The notes under the pieces are model-generated. The model had not been told where the DNA came from. It was given only the letters and a program-made list of their open reading frames with translations, and searched no databases. This document shows positions 26,118 to 34,358 of a DNA stretch of 64,000 nucleotides, in pieces. Source of the DNA: Pseudofrankia saprophytica (GTDB lineage: Bacteria > Actinomycetota > Actinomycetes > Frankiales > Frankiaceae); the NCBI RefSeq assembly GCF_000235425.2, contig NZ_KI912266.1, positions 65,100-129,099 on the forward strand. Direction: 5' to 3'. The position numbers and the translations under genes are program-made. Positions within the stretch are counted from its first letter, which is position 1. Each line of letters begins with the position of its first letter.

Positions 26118-27844
26118 AAGCCTGGGTGGCGGAGCCGGTTCTTGGCGGCGTACATCGCCTGGTCGGCGCGGTGAAGCAGATCTTCGGTGCTGGCGACGGG
26201 GGTTCCGGCGTCGGCCACGGCGACGCCGACGCTGGCCTGGAGGTCGCGCCGCTGCCCGTGGACCTGGAACGCCGGGCTCATGGCTTCTCGGATGTGCCTC
26301 GCGGTGGCGTCGCCGGTCGCGCGTGGGTCGTCGGACGGGTCGCGCATGAGGACGGCGAACTCGTCGCCGCCGAGGCGGGCGGTGAGGTCCTGGGCGCGGA
26401 CGGCGCCGCGCAGCCGCCCGGCGACCGCGCGCAACAGCTCATCGCCGGCGCCGTGGCCGAGGGTGTCGTTGACGGTCTTGAAGTCGTCGAGGTCGCAGAA
26501 CAGCACGACGAGTGGCCGGCCGCTGGCGCGGTGTGCGTCGACGGCGTGGTCGACCTCGGCGGTGAACAGGGCGCGGTTGGCCAGGCCGGTCAGCGGGTCG
26601 TGCAGCGCCTGGTGGCGTAGGCCGCGCTGGGTCGCGCGCAGGCTCGCCATCAGCCGGGTGTTCTGCGCGACCGTGATCAGCTGGCGGATCGTGACCAGGG
26701 TGACGAGCACGATCGAGAGCTGCAGAGTGATCCCCTGCAGGGCCTGGCCCCGGGCAGCGGGCACGACGACCAGCAGCGCGGCGACGCCCAGGGGCAGGTA
26801 CGGCAGATAGGCATGGACCAACAGCGACCGGTCCTCGCCGCCGCCCCGGCCCGGCCGTGCCGGTCGCCTCCTGGCCGGTCCCGGCGGGACGACCATGGCC
26901 AGCGCGAGCAGCGGCGGGGCGAGGACGGTGCCGATCCAGTACAGCGCCGTGTCGTCGACTTCGAACGGCCCGCCCGCGGCCAGAAATATCAACGCCGTCT
27001 CCGAAACGGCGAAGAGCACCAGGCTGGCGGTCACCAGCCCCATCGACCGGCCATTGCAGGGCCGTCGGAACGTCATCAGCAGGACGGCGACCACGATCAA
27101 CAACATCCCGCTCAACGGGATGGCGAGGGCGAGCGCGAACGGCCACCCGCTCAACCCGCTGGCGGTGACGTTCTCCAGCACCGCGACCCAGGCGATGAGG
27201 AACATCGACACCACGATCATCAGGCTGTCCAGCGCGACCACCACAGCCGCGGCATGCCGTCCTTCCTCATGGTCGAGCGGAGGCGCACGCTGCTCCGCTG
27301 ACCCCTCGGCCGGCCGGATCGGAATGCTCAGCAGGCCCAGCGAGGCCAGCAACGGCGGCACCAGGTACACCAGGTCCGCGGCATCCAGCGTGACCGAGGA
27401 ACGGTCCGCGACCAGCCAGGTGATCATCCAGTCGATCGACCCACCCACCGCCGAGGCCAGACCACTGCTCAGCAGCAGGCGCCAACGACGCTCGGCACCG
27501 CGGCTGCGCACGATGGCGACACCAGCTACGACGGCCGCGAACACACTGCAGGTGACGAACGCGATCCCCTGGAAGACCACCCGCGGCTGTCCACCCAGGA
27601 AGGCCAGTGGGACGAGCGCTCCCACGTACAGCAGCGCGGTTCCACCGGCCAGCCACCAGAACACCCGCCCGCTCACCGTTCCAGCCGAGTGCGCCGCCGG
27701 ACCGCGTGCCGGCCCGGTCCCAGCCGACGCGCGGCCCTTCGGGTACCGGCCGGCGACGGCCCGGGACAAGCAGTGAGGCCCCACGTCGCGCAACACCTCA
27801 TTCCCCCTCCTTCCCAGAATCGCCGACCGCGCCCGTCCGCACAC
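26036..27844 (-). CDS. Membrane-bound diguanylate cyclase (GGDEF)
   Basis: A 602-residue protein. After ~55 N-terminal residues there are eight to ten membrane helices up to about residue 395, then a GGDEF domain (about 405-575) with HDPLTGLANR, FCDLDDFKTVND, and the active-site RLGGDEFAVLM. An RxxD inhibitory site (RAQD) lies five residues before GGDEF, so product feedback is likely. It should make c-di-GMP, which the BldD protein encoded at 62 kb binds. GTG 27844 has GGAAGGG eight bases upstream. Its 3' end overlaps the antiporter gene tail-to-tail. Confidence 0.88.
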   Translation of the reverse strand: MCGRARSAILGRRGNEVLRDVGPHCLSRAVAGRYPKGRASAGTGPARGPAAHSAGTVSGRVFWWLAGGTALLYVGALVPLAFLGGQPRVVFQGIAFVTCSVFAAVVAGVAIVRSRGAERRWRLLLSSGLASAVGGSIDWMITWLVADRSSVTLDAADLVYLVPPLLASLGLLSIPIRPAEGSAEQRAPPLDHEEGRHAAAVVVALDSLMIVVSMFLIAWVAVLENVTASGLSGWPFALALAIPLSGMLLIVVAVLLMTFRRPCNGRSMGLVTASLVLFAVSETALIFLAAGGPFEVDDTALYWIGTVLAPPLLALAMVVPPGPARRRPARPGRGGGEDRSLLVHAYLPYLPLGVAALLVVVPAARGQALQGITLQLSIVLVTLVTIRQLITVAQNTRLMASLRATQRGLRHQALHDPLTGLANRALFTAEVDHAVDAHRASGRPLVVLFCDLDDFKTVNDTLGHGAGDELLRAVAGRLRGAVRAQDLTARLGGDEFAVLMRDPSDDPRATGDATARHIREAMSPAFQVHGQRRDLQASVGVAVADAGTPVASTEDLLHRADQAMYAAKNRLRHPGFHPALSASRLGLPRFLHRRTPGASAPW

Positions 27845-28059
27845 ACCCGAACCCTTCCGCTACGTGACCGGGACGTCGGCCGGCGAGCGCCAGCCGTCCA
27901 GGCATTGGCACGTGTCTCCGGGTATCAATTCGGCCACGGCCGGGTGGGTATCCGAAATGTGCCGAGAAACAGGCGCCAAGACGATCACTATCGAGCCGGC
28001 GCCGCCGACGGCGGACGGTTATTGTTTAAACACAGACCATCCGTGGGAGGTGCGCGACA

Positions 28060-28221
28060 GTGAAGGCCCTGCTGCCATGGGCATTCTGGATATTCGTGGT
28101 CTTCTACGTAATGACCGCACCCAGCGACGCCGCGGCCATCGTGCACACGGCGGTTGGTTGGCTCGGCGCCCTCGGCAACGGCGTCTCCACCGTCGTCACC
28201 GACACCACCAGCTCCGTCTGA
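28060..28221 (+). CDS. Tiny membrane protein (53 residues)
   Basis: Starts GTG 28060, nine bases after a GGGAGG ribosome site, and ends TGA 28219-28221. It begins MKALLPWAFWIFVVFYVM, a hydrophobic helix, followed by an APSDAAAIVHTAVGWLGALG segment that looks like a second amphipathic helix, and a Thr/Ser-rich end. The good ribosome site, charge pattern and length resemble a conserved class of actinobacterial small membrane proteins, but I cannot name a family. Confidence 0.65.
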   Translation: MKALLPWAFWIFVVFYVMTAPSDAAAIVHTAVGWLGALGNGVSTVVTDTTSSV

Positions 28222-28390
28222 CCACCAGCGACGCTCTAACCGCCACCTGCGCCACCAGCGCCAACGCCAGCGCCGCCCAGCTGGGCCAGCCCTGGGCGCT
28301 GCGCCACGACCAGCCCCTCCAAGGGCCCATCGCGAATGCGCCTACCGGGACCCGGTGGAATGCACACATCGGGGTTTCCCGACAAGGCAA

Positions 28391-28420
28391 GAACCCCCGC
28401 CACTCGCGTGACGGGGGTTC
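28391..28420. terminator. Nine-base-stem hairpin
   Basis: GAACCCCCG and CGGGGGTTC (28391-28399 and 28412-28420) enclose a twelve-base loop that can pair further (CAC/GTG). It lies between a rightward tiny gene ending at 28221 and a leftward tiny gene ending at 28499, so it could terminate both. Confidence 0.65.
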
Positions 28421-28498
28421 AACCATGCCCACCCTCGTGGGCCTGGGAATTCATATGCCGGAGGATATCCCGCTTCCAGGTCCGCGGCCAGCCTACCG

Positions 28499-28654
28499 CT
28501 AGAGCCTCGATCGGCCGCCTCGGCCGATGCCGCGGCGGCCCACGAGCCAGAGCACGGCGATAATCACAATCACCCACAGCACTGGATGAACCGTCAGTCC
28601 TAGCGCGGCGGCGATCGCGACGATGACGATCGCAATCAAGATGTCGATAAGCAT
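28499..28654 (-). CDS. Tiny hydrophobic membrane protein (51 residues)
   Basis: Starts ATG 28654 and stops at 28499-28501. The product is almost entirely two helices: MLIDILIAIVIVAIAAALG and a VLWVIVIIAVLWLVG segment, then a basic RRGIGRGGRSRL tail. This layout matches the short hydrophobic proteins of the lmo0937/DUF5670 type found in many actinobacteria. No strong ribosome site is visible. A TCTCAT/ATGAGA inverted repeat lies just upstream of the start (28660-28675). Confidence 0.6.
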   Translation of the reverse strand: MLIDILIAIVIVAIAAALGLTVHPVLWVIVIIAVLWLVGRRGIGRGGRSRL

Positions 28655-28834
28655 AGAAGTCTCATACCCATGAGAACCGCACTAAACCGGGCGCGATCGT
28701 GCCCGCGCCGATGCCCACGGGTCCCGTGGGCATCGGCGCGGGCACACGCGAGAGACCCGCAGGCCTGGTTTCGTTGCCGCCGGTCGCTCGTGGGCGTCGT
28801 TCGCCGGGAGCATGCCCCGGCCGGCGCTACGCAC

Positions 28835-29323
28835 TCAGGCGGCATCCAGCTGGAGAAACGACCCGTCCGCGTTCGTGAGCCTCTCGGCCGGGGTGGTGCC
28901 GCCCCAGATCCCGTGCCGGTCCCCGGTGACCATCGCCGAGAGCAGGCACAGCACGCGGACCGGGCACCCGGCGCAGATCTCCTTGGCGGCCGCCTCCCGC
29001 CGGAGCCTTTCCTGTCCGTCGGCGCTCTCCGGTGGGAAGAAGATCTCGACGTCCGCTGAGCCACAGGCGGCGCCGACCCGCCAGTCGAGGAGGTCCACGT
29101 CGAGGTCGCTCTCGTCGGCGTAGGCCTCGGCCAGGGAATCGCCCCCGATCGCCTCGGATACCTCGGCCACGTCGAGTGCCATCCCCAGGTCGAGCGCCGG
29201 CGCCGCGGCGTCGTCCTCGCCATGCGGCGGCTGGCCGACCGTCTGAGGCAAGGAGGCGGCTTCCGCCGGGCGGATGGGCTGAAGGCGATCAGCGGGGGCG
29301 GCGGGAGGGAGAAGCGTCGGCAT
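28835..29323 (-). CDS. WhiB-family iron-sulfur transcriptional regulator
   Basis: A 162-residue protein from the ATG at 29323, where a GAGG site lies close upstream; the frame could start 31 residues earlier at 29416. The WhiB domain is at the C-terminus. Four cysteines are in order: one in GAACGSAD, two in EICAGCPV, one in RVLCLLSA. The GIWGG turn follows, with TTPAER. It should bind a [4Fe-4S] cluster and act with the principal sigma factor. The acidic N-terminal ~75 residues are longer than in WhiB1-like proteins. Which of the Wbl subclasses it belongs to is not clear. Confidence 0.9.
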   Translation of the reverse strand: MPTLLPPAAPADRLQPIRPAEAASLPQTVGQPPHGEDDAAAPALDLGMALDVAEVSEAIGGDSLAEAYADESDLDVDLLDWRVGAACGSADVEIFFPPESADGQERLRREAAAKEICAGCPVRVLCLLSAMVTGDRHGIWGGTTPAERLTNADGSFLQLDAA

Positions 29324-29693
29324 CGGACCTCGCTCAGCGTCGAGAACGGCAACCGCGGGACCTATTCCCCCATAGACCAGCGCAAACCCTGCCTTCCCGC
29401 CAAGGTGCGCCATCACGGCGCTGGGCTACGACATCGAACGACGCGAGGCCGAACAGGCCACCCTGGCGCTGCACGAGTCGCGGATGCGGGCCGGAGAGAA
29501 CGCCGCCTCGAACGCGGCTTACCGCCCGCTCCCCGCTGCCCGCGGGACCCTGCGCCGGTTGGACCGCCGTGTAGCCTGCCGGCTAAGGGCCAGGCATAGG
29601 CGACGAGTCCGATCAAGGCGATCGCCGCCGCGTCGACGGCCCGACAGAGGAGGTGCGGCGTGTGTCCCGGATCGCCGCACACGAAGGAGCAGC

Positions 29694-30164
29694 GTGCCCA
29701 ATCCGCTTTCCGAACCCGTGTTGCCGATCGAGATCCTGCTCGTCGAGGACGACCCAGGCGACGTGCTGATGACCCGGGAGGCGTTCGCGGACCACAAGGT
29801 CAAGAACAACCTGCACGTCGTCGGCGACGGCGTGGAGGCGCTGCACTTCCTGCGGGGCGAAGGCAAGTACAGCGCCAGCCCTCGGCCGGACATCGTCCTG
29901 CTCGACCTGAACCTCCCGCTCAAGGACGGCCGGGAGGTGCTGGCCGAGGTCAAGGCCGACAGCACGCTGCGACACATTCCGGTGGTCGTGCTGACGACGT
30001 CCGAGGCCGAGGAGGACGTGCTGCGCAGCTACGACCTGCACGCCAACGTCTACATCACCAAACCCGTCGACTTCGAGCGGTTCGTCGAGGTCATCCGGCA
30101 CATCGACGACTTCTTCGTCAGCGTCGTCCGGCTACCCCGGCCATTGACCGCCGAACGGTTCTGA
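29694..30164 (+). CDS. Stand-alone receiver domain (Rcp1/CheY-like)
   Basis: A 156-residue single receiver. E18/D19/D20, phospho-acceptor D71 (IVLLDLNLP), T101/T102 and K123 (ITKPVDF) are all present. The [13 protein letters not shown] insert before the acceptor strand and the [18 protein letters not shown] start are typical of Rcp1-type regulators that pair with phytochrome or PAS kinases. GTG 29694 has AAGGAG five bases upstream. No cognate kinase lies beside it. It is divergent from the WhiB gene. Confidence 0.9.
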   Translation: MPNPLSEPVLPIEILLVEDDPGDVLMTREAFADHKVKNNLHVVGDGVEALHFLRGEGKYSASPRPDIVLLDLNLPLKDGREVLAEVKADSTLRHIPVVVLTTSEAEEDVLRSYDLHANVYITKPVDFERFVEVIRHIDDFFVSVVRLPRPLTAERF

Positions 30165-30291
30165 CCTCCGAGACGAGGTCGACGGCCTGCGGCTTCTCGT
30201 CCGAGCGGTCGTCGACGGCGCCACAAGATGCCCGGTCTCGACGGCCTCCTCATCGGTGGCCTGGAAGACGAGTCGCGGTGCGCCGGGCGCG

Positions 30292-30717
30292 TCAGCCGAT
30301 CGGGGGCCAGGTCGGGGTTGGCGGGGTGGTTGGGGAAGCTGGCGCGACCTCGAACCACACGGTCTTTCCATCGGGATGTCGCTGGACTCCCCAGCGGGTC
30401 GCGAGCGTGTCGATCAGCTGGATGCCCCGGCCGTTCGTGTCGTCGGGCCGCGCGGGCACGGCGACGGGCGGGCGGGCGGTGCCATCGGTGACTTCCACGC
30501 GGATGCCGCCGGCCGAGACCCGGATGACCAGGCGCGCGGGAGGGCCGCCATGCACGATGGCGTTCGTCACGGTCTCGCTGGCCAGCAACATGGCCGTCTC
30601 GCAGGTGTCGGTGCCCAGGTCGGCGCCTCGACACAACCGTCGCACGGCGTGCCGGGTCTCGCGGACGGCCGTCGGATCGGACACGATCCAGAACTCCTCG
30701 GCCCGCTCGCTCACCAC
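30292..30717 (-). CDS. Anti-sigma-factor-like serine kinase (HATPase_c, RsbW/BldG-system type)
   Basis: A 141-residue GHKL ATPase domain. The N box is SETVTNAIVHG, followed by VEVTDGTARPP and the GRGIQLIDTLATRWG motif typical of the HATPase_c_2 group. These proteins bind sigma factors or phosphorylate anti-sigma antagonists. No anti-sigma antagonist or sigma-factor gene is adjacent. GTG 30717 is followed by a second GTG. The C-terminus is a short Pro-rich tail. It converges on the receiver gene. Confidence 0.82.
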   Translation of the reverse strand: MVSERAEEFWIVSDPTAVRETRHAVRRLCRGADLGTDTCETAMLLASETVTNAIVHGGPPARLVIRVSAGGIRVEVTDGTARPPVAVPARPDDTNGRGIQLIDTLATRWGVQRHPDGKTVWFEVAPASPTTPPTPTWPPIG

Positions 30718-31163
30718 GTCGGCAGCCAGCGTCGCGATCGGGACCTGTGCCTACGCCACCTCACGTCGACTGATCCGACGACTGATCGCGGGCCGGCGTG
30801 GGCGGGACAGCGTGGGGCGAGTGAGCATTTCTCGCGTCCAGCCATTTTGCCTTCCCGATTCCATTGTTCCGGGCCGGTGTCCTATGGATGTTCTGGTGCT
30901 TCTGGCTGTTCTGGTGCTTCCCGCCGGGCGGACGACGTACTGATGTGAGGTGGGCGGACGGCCCCGTCTCGGGACCGCCCGCCCACTTGGACCGTGATCC
31001 GCCATCGACCGAAGGCGCCGCGGGAAACCAGGCCTGCCGAGTTTCTCCGGAACATCAGAGTTTCTCCGGAACATCAGACCCGGCTCCTGCCCCGACCGCG
31101 ACTGCCCCCGACCGCCGATCCTGGTCGCCTATGGGCTGACGGGGTCGTCTCCGAGGAGCGCCG
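30718..31163. other. Intergenic region; 19-bp exact tandem duplication inside
   Basis: No gene seen. Two exact adjacent 19-base copies of GAGTTTCTCCGGAACATCA lie at 31039-31057 and 31058-31076. A GTTCTGGTGCTTC element is also repeated near 30888-30920. A GTGGGCG/CGCCCAC pair around 30949-30988 could form a hairpin. Confidence 0.6.
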
Positions 31164-31439
31164 TCAGCGCAGAACGCGGCGGTGGCTCGCGGCCCGGTAG
31201 ACCAGCAGGACGACGATCGCGCCGATGATGGACCCGACGACCCCGGACGGCTGCAGCGCACCCTCGCTCAGGTCCTTACCGAAGATGAGGTATCCGAGAA
31301 ATCCCCCGAGAAACGAGCCGACGACCCCGAGGACGATGGTCCCGACGACGCCCATCGGGTCACGGCCGGGCACGACGAAACGCGCGACCGCGCCGGCGAC
31401 CAGGCCGAGCAAAAGCCAGAAGATGATGGTCCAGACCAC
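31164..31439 (-). CDS. GlsB/YeaQ/YmgE-family membrane protein
   Basis: A 91-residue protein with three helices. The [21 protein letters not shown] start, [23 protein letters not shown] and the [16 protein letters not shown] end match the transglycosylase-associated (GlsB/YeaQ) family, often stress-induced. The start is GTG 31439, with a good GGAGG six bases upstream; the longer frame adds 29 residues with no family match. Function is largely unknown. Confidence 0.88.
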   Translation of the reverse strand: MVWTIIFWLLLGLVAGAVARFVVPGRDPMGVVGTIVLGVVGSFLGGFLGYLIFGKDLSEGALQPSGVVGSIIGAIVVLLVYRAASHRRVLR

Positions 31440-31746
31440 GGGAGCCTCCAGGTAGGCGAAGCATATTCGACGATCGCCCGTCGTGATTTCGGATGCTTTA
31501 TCCCACCCAACTGGCCACCCAAACACACCGTCGCCAACGCCACCGTCATGGTCGGGGCAGACCCGCGACCCCCGCTAGCACGATCGACACACAGCGAAGT
31601 CATTCCGTCACTTTTTGCCGACAGACGTCGGGGCGGGGGCGCCGAGGCGGGCGGTCGTCGTCGGGCGGCGGCTGGACGTGGCCGCAGCCGCGCACAGTAA
31701 AGAGGCCCGTCGGGGCGCCGCGCTCCGCGCGTTCTCGGGTGAGCCG

Positions 31747-31804
31747 TTCATGATCTGGTTGGATCTTCGGCGTTATAGCTCCGAGGATCCCACCAGATCA
31801 TGAG
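31747..31804. repeat. Dispersed palindromic element, copy A
   Basis: Arms of about 23 bases (31748-31770 and 31781-31803) with two mismatches and a ten-base centre. The outer core TCATGATCTGG / CCAGATCATGA is shared exactly with copy B at 46813-46870 and in part with copy C at 50976-51025. It lies in the gap between the GlsB-like gene and the 3' end of tmRNA. Confidence 0.85.
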
Positions 31805-31969
31805 ATGCGAGACCGGCCGTGGTTCAGGCGATGTACATGCGGCAGGCGAGGCCGCGTACGTCGCAGCCTCCGGCGGCAGTGGGCACGTTGGAGCGTGCAT
31901 CCCGAAGGCCGGACCTACGTCTCATGCACCCAAAAAATTCTCGAACCCGTCCACGACACCACTGGGCGT

Positions 31970-32033
31970 CTTATGGGCACAGCAACTTACGGGCGCCGCA
32001 ACTTACGGGCACAGCGCCTTATGGGCACAGCAA
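31970..32033. repeat. Four 16-bp tandem units downstream of tmRNA
   Basis: Units beginning CTTATGGGCACAGCAA at 31970, 31986, 32002 and 32018; the first and last are identical, the middle two differ at two to four bases. The array directly abuts the tmRNA terminator hairpin. Confidence 0.85.
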
Positions 32034-32035
32034 AA

Positions 32036-32062
32036 CGCCGCCCGGACGACGTCCGGGCGGCG
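32036..32062 (-). terminator. Rho-independent terminator of ssrA
   Basis: Perfect 12-base stem (CGCCGCCCGGAC with 32051-32062) and a three-base loop. On the minus strand it is followed by TTTT. It begins 56 bases after the 3' CCA of tmRNA. Confidence 0.85.
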
Positions 32063-32117
32063 AACTGTCTTACAAGGCCACAAGCCGTCAAGATCATGGT
32101 TCGAACTTGGCGGCTCT

Positions 32118-32490
32118 GGTGGAGGTGGCGGGAATCGAACCCGCGTCCTCCGGCGGCGCGTCAGGGCTTCTCCGGGCGCAGCCTGCTCCTTATTTCTCGG
32201 CCCCACCGGTCCCGCAGGCAGGCCGGTGTGGGCCCAGTCACTGTTTGATGTTCCGCGCTACCCCGTGACCGGGTGGCGAGGTGATCCTCCTAGCGATGCC
32301 AGGTCCTGGGCCGGAGGAGCTCCCAGGCTGACAGTTACCTATATCTCGTCAGGCCGCGAGGGCGTAACGGGAGGTAACAGGCTGCGTCTTGTTGGCAGCT
32401 ATTTTTTTGAGCGGATCGTTAGCGAGATAACCGCTCATCCTCGGCCCGCTTCCCCTGGCGTGGCGTCCGAAGTCGAAACCGGTCACCCCC
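32118..32490 (-). ncRNA. ssrA: Transfer-messenger RNA (tmRNA)
   Basis: 373 nt. The 5' end GGGGGTG (32490-32484) pairs with CACCTCC near the 3' end (32128-32122), followed by ACCA, so the CCA is encoded. The T arm reads GCGGGTTCGATTCCCGC. The 5' side has the GACCGGTTTCGACTT segment of all tmRNAs. The tag frame lies at 32349-32399 and gives ANKTQPVTSRYALAA before TGA (one extra Ala if the resume codon is the preceding GCT). ALAA is the usual degradation signal. It rescues stalled ribosomes with SmpB, encoded 3.5 kb away. Open frames running across it are artefacts. Confidence 0.97.
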
Positions 32491-32788
32491 AGGTTCAGAC
32501 ACCACCACCGCGGACGCGATCATCGTGCCTTGGCGAAGGTGGTTCCCACGCCCATGCCCGCCTTGCGGCAATGCGTTGACCGTGGGTGTCATACCGTGCT
32601 GTGCAGTTCAAGAGGAACAACGAGCCCGAAGGCCCTGGTGATCGAACATACCCTCGGCTCGTCCGCCCGGCAAGTTCGTTTCCACCAGCAAGTATAACGC
32701 TCGCCAGCCGGGCTTGTTCCCGCCCCGGCGCCGCGGTGTGCCACGCACCCCGCACCCGCACCCATGCCGTGCCCCGAGCGCCCAACGC
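32491..32788. other. Region between ssrA and the DUF1275 gene
   Basis: About 298 bases that should hold the tmRNA promoter on the minus strand. AT-richer patches occur near 32590-32620 and 32680-32700. No gene or repeat seen. Confidence 0.4.
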
Positions 32789-33550
32789 TCAGGGCGGACG
32801 GACGCGGCCGGTGGCGACCTCCAGCGCGACGACGACGGCGAGCGCGGACGCGAGTGCGAGCGGCACCGGTACGCCGCCCGCGCGGTAGGTGGCGGCGCCG
32901 ACGAGCGCGCCGCTGAACATCACGACCGGGGCGGCGGAACGCCGCCGGGCGCTTCGTCCCAGCTCACCGGTGCGCCAGCCACCAGCCGCGATCATGGTCA
33001 GCTGGGTCGTCAGCACGTTGGTCGGAATGTCCGGCATCGCCAGCCGACGGCCGGCCGCGTTCTGCATGCCCATCGCCAGTCCCAGGACGACGATCATGAC
33101 GTACCGCATCCGGCCCGCCTCGGCGTCGAAGACCATGGCGATCACGAGGCCGATGACGAGCAGGCCGGCGTAGGCCGCCGCCGCAAGCGCCAACGGACGC
33201 CGCGCGGCCCACGTCGCGTCGTCCGCGTCGTCCGTGCGCATCGCGCCGTCCGTGGGGCCGGGTCTGGCGGGTGAGCGCCGGGGCGGCGCGCCGACCACGG
33301 CACCAACGAAGAAACCGGTCACCGCGGTCGCGAGCTGCGCGGCCGAGTGACCGGGCGCTCCGGCCAGTGTGAAGCCGAGGAACATGATGTTCCCGGTCAC
33401 CATCGCCACGAACAGATGGCCGATGGCGAGGAAGACGACCGCGTCCACCAGCCCGGACACGAACGTCATCGACAGCAGGGCACCCGCCGTGGCCCGCGGC
33501 CAGTGCGCGACCGGGCCACCGGCCCGGCCACCTCGCCAGCCCCGAACCAT
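32789..33550 (-). CDS. DUF1275 (YoaK-like) membrane protein
   Basis: A 253-residue protein with about six helices. The segments MTFVSGLVDAVVFLAIGHLFVAMVTGN and MGMQNAAGRRLA, then VLTTQLTMIA, are the DUF1275 signature (SGxxDaxxfl and GmqNaa motifs). Function is unknown; some relatives sit near transport or antibiotic genes. I placed the start at ATG 33550; a further in-frame start at 33616 would add 22 Arg/Gly-rich residues. The 3' end faces tmRNA. Confidence 0.82.
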   Translation of the reverse strand: MVRGWRGGRAGGPVAHWPRATAGALLSMTFVSGLVDAVVFLAIGHLFVAMVTGNIMFLGFTLAGAPGHSAAQLATAVTGFFVGAVVGAPPRRSPARPGPTDGAMRTDDADDATWAARRPLALAAAAYAGLLVIGLVIAMVFDAEAGRMRYVMIVVLGLAMGMQNAAGRRLAMPDIPTNVLTTQLTMIAAGGWRTGELGRSARRRSAAPVVMFSGALVGAATYRAGGVPVPLALASALAVVVALEVATGRVRPP

Positions 33551-33763
33551 CACCAGCCCCCGCCAGGCGCACCGGCCCGTAACCAGGCAGTCGGGTGCGC
33601 GGCGTCCGCCACCCAAGGGCGCCCCGCGCCCTCGTCACAGTGTCGCCCGGACACCCGGGGATTGGCTGGCGGCGGGCGCTGGCGCCGCCCCCAACCAACG
33701 TTCGCCGTGGCGATCATGAACGATCGTGGGCCGGGGCCGATCTTCGGCGTCGGCGGCGGAGGG

Positions 33764-34231
33764 CTAGAGGCGCAGCGGGCGGATCGGGGCCGCGACCAGG
33801 GTCGGGTCGTTCTTCCAGTCGACGCCGGCGACGTCGATGTAGAGCTCGATCTCGTTGCCGTCCGGGTCAAAGATGTACAGGCTGTGCGTCACCGTGTGGT
33901 CGGAGGCGCCCGCGATCGAGACGCCCGCCTCGGTGATCTGGGCGAGCACCTCGCGCAGTTCGTCGTCGGTGTCGCCGACCTTCAGCCCGAAGTGGTACAT
34001 CCCGACGCGACGGCCGCGCGGCAGCTCCGCCGCGTCCTCGCCGACCTCGATGAGCAGCAGTTCGTGGTGGGTCCGCCCCGAGGAGAACCCCGCCGCGGGG
34101 AACGGCAGCGGGCCGTCATTGCCGGGATCCGGAAAGATCTGCCGGAATCCGAGAGTGTCCCGGTAGAACGACGCCGATCGTTCGATGTCGTGCACGTAGA
34201 GCACCAGGTGCCCGAGTTCCTTGATTTCCAT
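33764..34231 (-). CDS. VOC/glyoxalase-family metalloenzyme-like protein
   Basis: A 155-residue protein with two beta-alpha-beta-beta-beta modules. The N-terminal module has LGHLVLYVHDIERSASFYRDTLGF, the C-terminal IFDPDGNEIELYID. Candidate metal ligands are the early His (GHLVL), a mid-protein His in MYHFGL, and the late Glu in NEIELY. It resembles catechol-dioxygenase-like or fosfomycin-type VOC proteins. Start ATG 34231 (MEIKELGHL) is preferred over the open frame from 34291. Specific reaction unknown. Confidence 0.85.
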   Translation of the reverse strand: MEIKELGHLVLYVHDIERSASFYRDTLGFRQIFPDPGNDGPLPFPAAGFSSGRTHHELLLIEVGEDAAELPRGRRVGMYHFGLKVGDTDDELREVLAQITEAGVSIAGASDHTVTHSLYIFDPDGNEIELYIDVAGVDWKNDPTLVAAPIRPLRL

Positions 34232-34358
34232 CGTCCCCGCCGCCTCCGGTCGTTGGGCCTGGTCACTGGGCCGGCGGCGCCGACCACGCATCCGACCTCA
34301 GATCCGGCCCTCACCATATTGTTGCCAACGCAACCATGCCGGATCGACGTCTGTTCCA

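Noticed and set aside
32118-32160. Stand-alone tRNA gene suggested by the T-arm and CCA
   Set aside because: There is no anticodon arm at the right distance; the partner acceptor strand is 360 bases away, as in tmRNA.
31800-32579. 260-codon open frame on the plus strand
   Set aside because: It runs through the complete tmRNA gene on the other strand and has no ribosome site or family match.
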